DNA from: Chloroflexota bacterium
Lineage (GTDB): Bacteria; Chloroflexota; UBA6077; CF-72
Direction of reading: 5' to 3'
Assembly (NCBI GenBank): GCA_019242065.1
Contig: JAFAWJ010001184.1
Coordinates: 1 to 7,566 of the forward strand
Length of the DNA: 7,566 nt
The stretch's first letter is position 1. Each line of letters begins with the position of its first letter. Below, in pieces: positions 4,903 through 7,566 of the stretch. The translations under genes were made by a program, and so were the position numbers. Under the pieces are notes generated by a model. That model did no database searches, was not told the DNA's origin, and worked only from the letters and a program-made list of their open reading frames with translations.

Positions 4903-6225
4903 TCAGCCTGCCAGCGCGGCGTCGAGCTCGGGATGGCTCACGAAGGCCTTGCGCAGCTCGGAGGTCGCCTCCAGCCAGTTCGCGTCCTTTGGCAAAAAGG
5001 CGCCACCGGAGCGCACCCGATACACCTCGGGGTTGTCGACACCCGGCGGTGTCAGCCCACGCTCGGCAAACGCCCGCGCCGCGTCGATCAAGCGCCGTCG
5101 CACGCGGATGACCATCACATCACTGGTGCCCAGCCGTTCGCTAGACCGATCGTAGATGGTGCCCATGCTCTCGGTGACCGCCTGGTCCTGGGTGTGGATA
5201 CCGGGGATGCCCGTGTAGTCCTCTTTGCGGCGCTGCTTGTCACGGTCGATCTTGTAGTCGTTGGTGACGTTGGCCTCGAGCCGGAAGCGTCCGTACCAGT
5301 CGGTGGTGCTGGGCAGCAGCATCTCGCCAGGGCGCTGGCGGACCATGCGCCGGTTGGCGTTGACGTTGGCCGACGTGACCTGCGAGACGCGCGTGCCCAT
5401 GCTGAAGAACATCATGTGGTGGTCGTCCATGGGCACCCAGGCGCGGGCGAGGACCTGCAGGCCCAGGACGCCGGTCGGGATCATGGCGTAGAACGGGAAC
5501 AGGAACTGGGCGTAGCGCCAGTACTGCTGCCCGTCGGGACCTGGTCGATACGCGCCGTACATGGCGCCGTAGTCGGTGTCGACGACCTGGTAGTGCGGGG
5601 CACGGTCGTTGACGGTGTAGTAGGCGAAGGTCTCGGGGCGGGTGTCCTTGGGCTGGACAGCGCCGAGGTGCAGGAAGCCGAGGTGACTGGTGTCGATGTC
5701 GCCTTCGAGGCCCTGCAGCCAGTTGCATTCGCGCTGGATGGCGGCCAGGACCACGTTGTCGTCGCCGACCATGTTCGGCTCGAGGTCGGGGAGTGAGGGC
5801 GGATTGGCGCGCGGGCCCATGTAGGCCCAGATGATGCCGCCGCGCTCGGTGCACGGGTACGCCGTCGCTTTGACCTTGGACTTGAAGTCGGACTCGGCCG
5901 GCTCGTTGGGCATGTCGACGCAGGTGCCGTCGACGTCGAATTTCCAGCCGTGGTAGACGCAGCGCAGGCCGGCCTCTTCGTTGCGGCCGAAGAACAGCGA
6001 GGCGCCACGGTGCGGACAGTGGTTCTGGATGAGCCCGGGCTTGCCGTTGGTGTCACGGAAGGCGATGAGCTTCTCGCCGAGGAGCATCACCCGGACGGGG
6101 TCGCAATCCGGTCCCGGCAGCTCGGAGGCGAGCAACGCTGGCACCCAGTACTCCCGCATGAGATTGCCCATCGGTGTCCCCGGTCCGACGCGTGTGACGA
6201 GCTCGTTGTCTTCTTTACTCAGCAT
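4903..6225 (-). CDS. Rieske [2Fe-2S] oxygenase alpha subunit, phthalate-dioxygenase-like (Rieske B, 440 aa)
   Basis: Complete Rieske non-heme iron oxygenase. The N-terminal domain has Cys70-x-His72, 16 residues, Cys89-x2-His92. The catalytic domain has Glu174, Asp178-x2-His181-x4-His186, supplying the bridging Asp and two iron ligands. The C-terminal part has TQDQAVTESMGTIYDRSSERLG (starting at Thr345), where Asp347 is the likely third iron ligand; this segment is typical of the phthalate 4,5-dioxygenase and LigXa-like group, and 440 aa fits that group. The enzyme needs an external NADH-dependent Fe-S reductase, and none lies in the window. The ATG at 6225 has AGAGAGG (6233-6239) 7 nt upstream and the hotdog thioesterase stops 14 nt before it, indicating one transcript. 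The frame stays open further upstream only as GC-rich shadow. The exact substrate is unknown; database labels of phthalate dioxygenase would be by similarity only. Confidence 0.93.
   Translation of the reverse strand: MLSKEDNELVTRVGPGTPMGNLMREYWVPALLASELPGPDCDPVRVMLLGEKLIAFRDTNGKPGLIQNHCPHRGASLFFGRNEEAGLRCVYHGWKFDVDGTCVDMPNEPAESDFKSKVKATAYPCTERGGIIWAYMGPRANPPSLPDLEPNMVGDDNVVLAAIQRECNWLQGLEGDIDTSHLGFLHLGAVQPKDTRPETFAYYTVNDRAPHYQVVDTDYGAMYGAYRPGPDGQQYWRYAQFLFPFYAMIPTGVLGLQVLARAWVPMDDHHMMFFSMGTRVSQVTSANVNANRRMVRQRPGEMLLPSTTDWYGRFRLEANVTNDYKIDRDKQRRKEDYTGIPGIHTQDQAVTESMGTIYDRSSERLGTSDVMVIRVRRRLIDAARAFAERGLTPPGVDNPEVYRVRSGGAFLPKDANWLEATSELRKAFVSHPELDAALAG
5935..5967. repeat. 33-nt exact direct repeat, copy 2 (in Rieske B)
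   Basis: Second copy of the exact repeat at 435-467, in the same orientation and the same codon frame of the Rieske B gene. Recombination between the copies would delete 5.5 kb and create a hybrid Rieske gene. Confidence 0.85.
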
Positions 6226-6239
6226 TGGCCGACCTCTCT

Positions 6240-6674
6240 TCAGTCGTTGGCCGGTATCGTACGCTGTTCGGAGTTCGGCTGAAGTACGAGCTGGGTCTGG
6301 GTCACCACGGCCACGCGGCGGGACTCGGCGTCTCGGATGGTGGTTTGCCAGACCATGGTGTTGCGGCCGATGTGCAGTGGCAGCGACTCGCCGACCAGCT
6401 CGTCGCCGCGACCGGCAGCCAGAAAGTTGGTTTTCGACTCGATGGTTGTCGTCGCCGAGCCGCGCGGCAGGTTGAGCACGGTGCCGATGGCCCCGAGCGT
6501 ATCGGCCAACGTCATGATGGCGCCGCCGTGCACGCGACCACTGCCGTTGGAGTGCTGGGGTCCAATCTGCATGCGACCCAGCACGCGCTGCGGATCGGCT
6601 TCGAGCACTTCGATGCCAACGTGCTCGGAGAAGGCGGGCAGCCGATAGCGCGGCCGCGACGTCGATTCCGTCAT
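6240..6674 (-). CDS. PaaI-type hotdog-fold thioesterase (144 aa)
   Basis: Single hotdog domain of the PaaI/YbgC-like acyl-CoA thioesterase group. The diagnostic block runs from residue 41 to 64: Asn43, Gly44, Val48-His49-Gly50-Gly51, then a central helix with Leu56-Ala57-Asp58, the position of the usual catalytic Asp/Glu. It is followed by IESKTNFLAAG (78-88) and the long antiparallel strands of the fold. Such enzymes hydrolyse aromatic or acyl-CoA esters in the cytoplasm, so it may release CoA from a dead-end thioester made in the pathway. It is the first minus-strand gene after the divergent gene, and Rieske B follows after 14 nt. The start is uncertain: the ATG at 6674 gives the normal domain length but lacks a clear ribosome site, and the ATG at 6707 adds 11 residues and overlaps the divergent start. 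A leaderless message is possible. Confidence 0.88.
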   Translation of the reverse strand: MTESTSRPRYRLPAFSEHVGIEVLEADPQRVLGRMQIGPQHSNGSGRVHGGAIMTLADTLGAIGTVLNLPRGSATTTIESKTNFLAAGRGDELVGESLPLHIGRNTMVWQTTIRDAESRRVAVVTQTQLVLQPNSEQRTIPAND

Positions 6675-6705
6675 GTGAAGGGTCAGATGGTACCCTCGGA
6701 CTTGC
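6675..6705. promoter_or_regulatory. Compact divergent promoter region with overlapping -10-like elements
   Basis: Only 31 bp separate the two divergent start codons. At the centre, ATGGTACCCT (6687-6696) gives TACCCT on the plus strand (6691-6696, 9 nt before the ATG at 6706) and TACCAT on the minus strand (6692-6687, 12 nt before the ATG at 6674). Both fit the relaxed TANNNT -10 pattern and share the same base pairs. Neither gene shows a good Shine-Dalgarno site, as expected for leaderless transcripts. I see no convincing -35 on either side. A 5-nt inverted repeat (AGGGT/ACCCT, 6679-6683 and 6692-6696) overlaps the region and could bind a regulator. Confidence 0.35.
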
Positions 6706-7566
6706 ATGATCACGCGCTTTGGCAGTCTGTACGCTGGCCATGTCGACCTCGACGACCATGGTCTGGCGGCTACCCCCGTCAACGACCGCTGGCTGTCGAA
6801 CGAGCGGCTGCTCACAGTCTTCGACAAAGCAACGCGCATCGCGCAGTTGATGGATCGGCGCGGCTACGACGTCTTCTGGCTCGCCGAGCACCACTTCCAG
6901 CGTGAGGGCTACGAAGTCATTCCCAACATCCTGCTGCTGGCGGTGCACCTCGCCCACCTGACGCAGCGCATCAAAATTGGCTGCGGCTTCAACATCGCGC
7001 CGATGTGGCACCCATTGCGACTCGCCGAGGACTACGCCGTGGCCGACTACCTGACCGGTGGCCGCGTGGTGTTCGGCGTCGGACGCGGCTACCACACGCG
7101 CGAGGTGGAAACCTTCGGCGCGCCGATGCTCGATCCGGACGCCAATCGCGCGCTGTTCGAAGAGCAGATCGACATTATCTTCAAGGCCTTCGACGAGCCA
7201 GCCTTCTCGCACACCGGCACGTACTACACGCTGCCGCCGCGGGTGCCGTATCGGGGCTACGGGCTGCAGGACCTGACGCTGGTGCCGCGTCCGGCGCGCC
7301 TGCCCGTCGAGTGCTACCAGCCGATCGTGAGCGCCAGTCCGCGGGGTCTGGACTTCATGGCCCGCCACGGCATCAAGGGTGTCATCGGTGGCGGCGCGGC
7401 CGGCGGTGGCGCGGCGTCGAAAACCGTCGTCGCCTGGCAGGAGGCGCAGGCGCGCCAGGGTCGCCAGACGCCACTCGGCGCGAACCTGGTGGTCGGCATC
7501 ATGTTCCATATCGCCGATACCGAGGAACAGGCGATTGCCGAAGCGCGGCCGTACTTTCAGGAGTGG
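6706..7566 (+). CDS. Luciferase-like monooxygenase (LLM class flavin-dependent oxidoreductase), 3' end off window
   Basis: The first 287 residues of a TIM-barrel bacterial-luciferase-family protein (PF00296); the gene continues past the right edge. Marks: an initial strand RFGSLYAG (4-11), YDVFWLAEHHF (54-64, the strand with the family's Ala-Glu-His-His), IKIGCGFNIAPMWHPLRLAEDYA (starting at Ile89, holding the His-Pro-x-Arg-x-Ala-Glu box), and GGRVVFGVGRGYHTREVETFG (118-138), which contributes to cofactor phosphate binding. A glycine-rich run lies at 226-235. The family uses FMNH2 plus O2, or F420; the sequence alone does not settle which. An FMN reductase gene (743-1243) and a Ddn-like gene (4461-4838) in the divergent operon could serve either option. 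The ATG at 6706 is the only reasonable start, as no alternative lies before residue 49; it lacks a clear ribosome site. It is probably co-regulated with the operon through the shared 31-bp gap. Confidence 0.9.
   Translation, partial: MITRFGSLYAGHVDLDDHGLAATPVNDRWLSNERLLTVFDKATRIAQLMDRRGYDVFWLAEHHFQREGYEVIPNILLLAVHLAHLTQRIKIGCGFNIAPMWHPLRLAEDYAVADYLTGGRVVFGVGRGYHTREVETFGAPMLDPDANRALFEEQIDIIFKAFDEPAFSHTGTYYTLPPRVPYRGYGLQDLTLVPRPARLPVECYQPIVSASPRGLDFMARHGIKGVIGGGAAGGGAASKTVVAWQEAQARQGRQTPLGANLVVGIMFHIADTEEQAIAEARPYFQEW

Noticed and set aside
6226..7509. Rieske B frame open upstream through the thioesterase and antisense to the luciferase-like gene (868 codons)
   Set aside because: The extension has no recognisable domain, overlaps two solid genes and is explained by scarce stop codons in GC-rich DNA; the ATG at 6225 has a ribosome site.
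1..7566. RNA genes, CRISPR arrays, insertion sequences or attachment sites
   Set aside because: No tRNA-like cloverleaf, regularly spaced repeats, transposase motifs or terminal inverted repeats were seen; the only long direct repeat falls within the paralogous Rieske genes.

Overview
The window is GC-rich (roughly two thirds G+C by eye), very tightly packed bacterial chromosome and is coding almost end to end. Eight genes lie head-to-tail on the minus strand and one divergent gene lies on the plus strand at the right edge. GC-rich codon use, GTG/ATG starts, Shine-Dalgarno sites, a luciferase-like monooxygenase, a deazaflavin nitroreductase-type (or DUF2255-type) small protein and phthalate-dioxygenase-type Rieske proteins fit an environmental high-GC bacterium such as Actinomycetota, Chloroflexota or a Tectomicrobia-like lineage. 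The sequence does not let me choose among them.

Layout, in minus-strand transcription order: a PaaI-type hotdog thioesterase (6674-6240); a full-length Rieske oxygenase alpha subunit, here Rieske B (6225-4903); a 64-nt spacer with an 18-codon ORF that looks like a broken copy of the next gene's 5' end (4899-4843); a small split-barrel Ddn/DUF2255-like protein (4838-4461); a 56-nt spacer with a hairpin; an acyl-CoA-dehydrogenase-fold flavoprotein lacking the usual catalytic Glu (4404-3241); a PhnD-like substrate-binding-fold protein without signal peptide (3244-2393); a ferritin-like diiron protein with a TusA-like N-terminal domain (2415-1243); an SsuE/MsuE-type FMN reductase (1243-743); and a second Rieske oxygenase, Rieske A (722 to beyond the left edge). 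The divergent gene (6706 to beyond the right edge) is a luciferase-like monooxygenase. Gaps between minus-strand genes are at most 64 nt. Four consecutive genes, from the dehydrogenase-like protein to the FMN reductase, overlap one another by 4, 23 and 1 nt, so the set is best read as one operon.

Taken together this looks like an oxidative catabolic or tailoring locus unusually rich in O2-activating or redox enzymes: two Rieske oxygenases, one diiron protein, one probable flavin monooxygenase with a dedicated FMN reductase, one luciferase-like monooxygenase and one deazaflavin/flavin-type protein, plus a CoA-thioesterase. The combination of an acyl-CoA-dehydrogenase-fold flavoprotein, a cytoplasmic substrate-binding-fold protein and an FMN reductase resembles the architecture of the dsz organosulfur pathway and of sfn/msu genes, and the TusA-like domain adds a possible sulfur theme. 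The actual substrate cannot be read from the sequence. No RNA genes, CRISPR arrays, insertion sequences or convincing terminators were seen, and no non-coding stretch exceeds about 65 nt.
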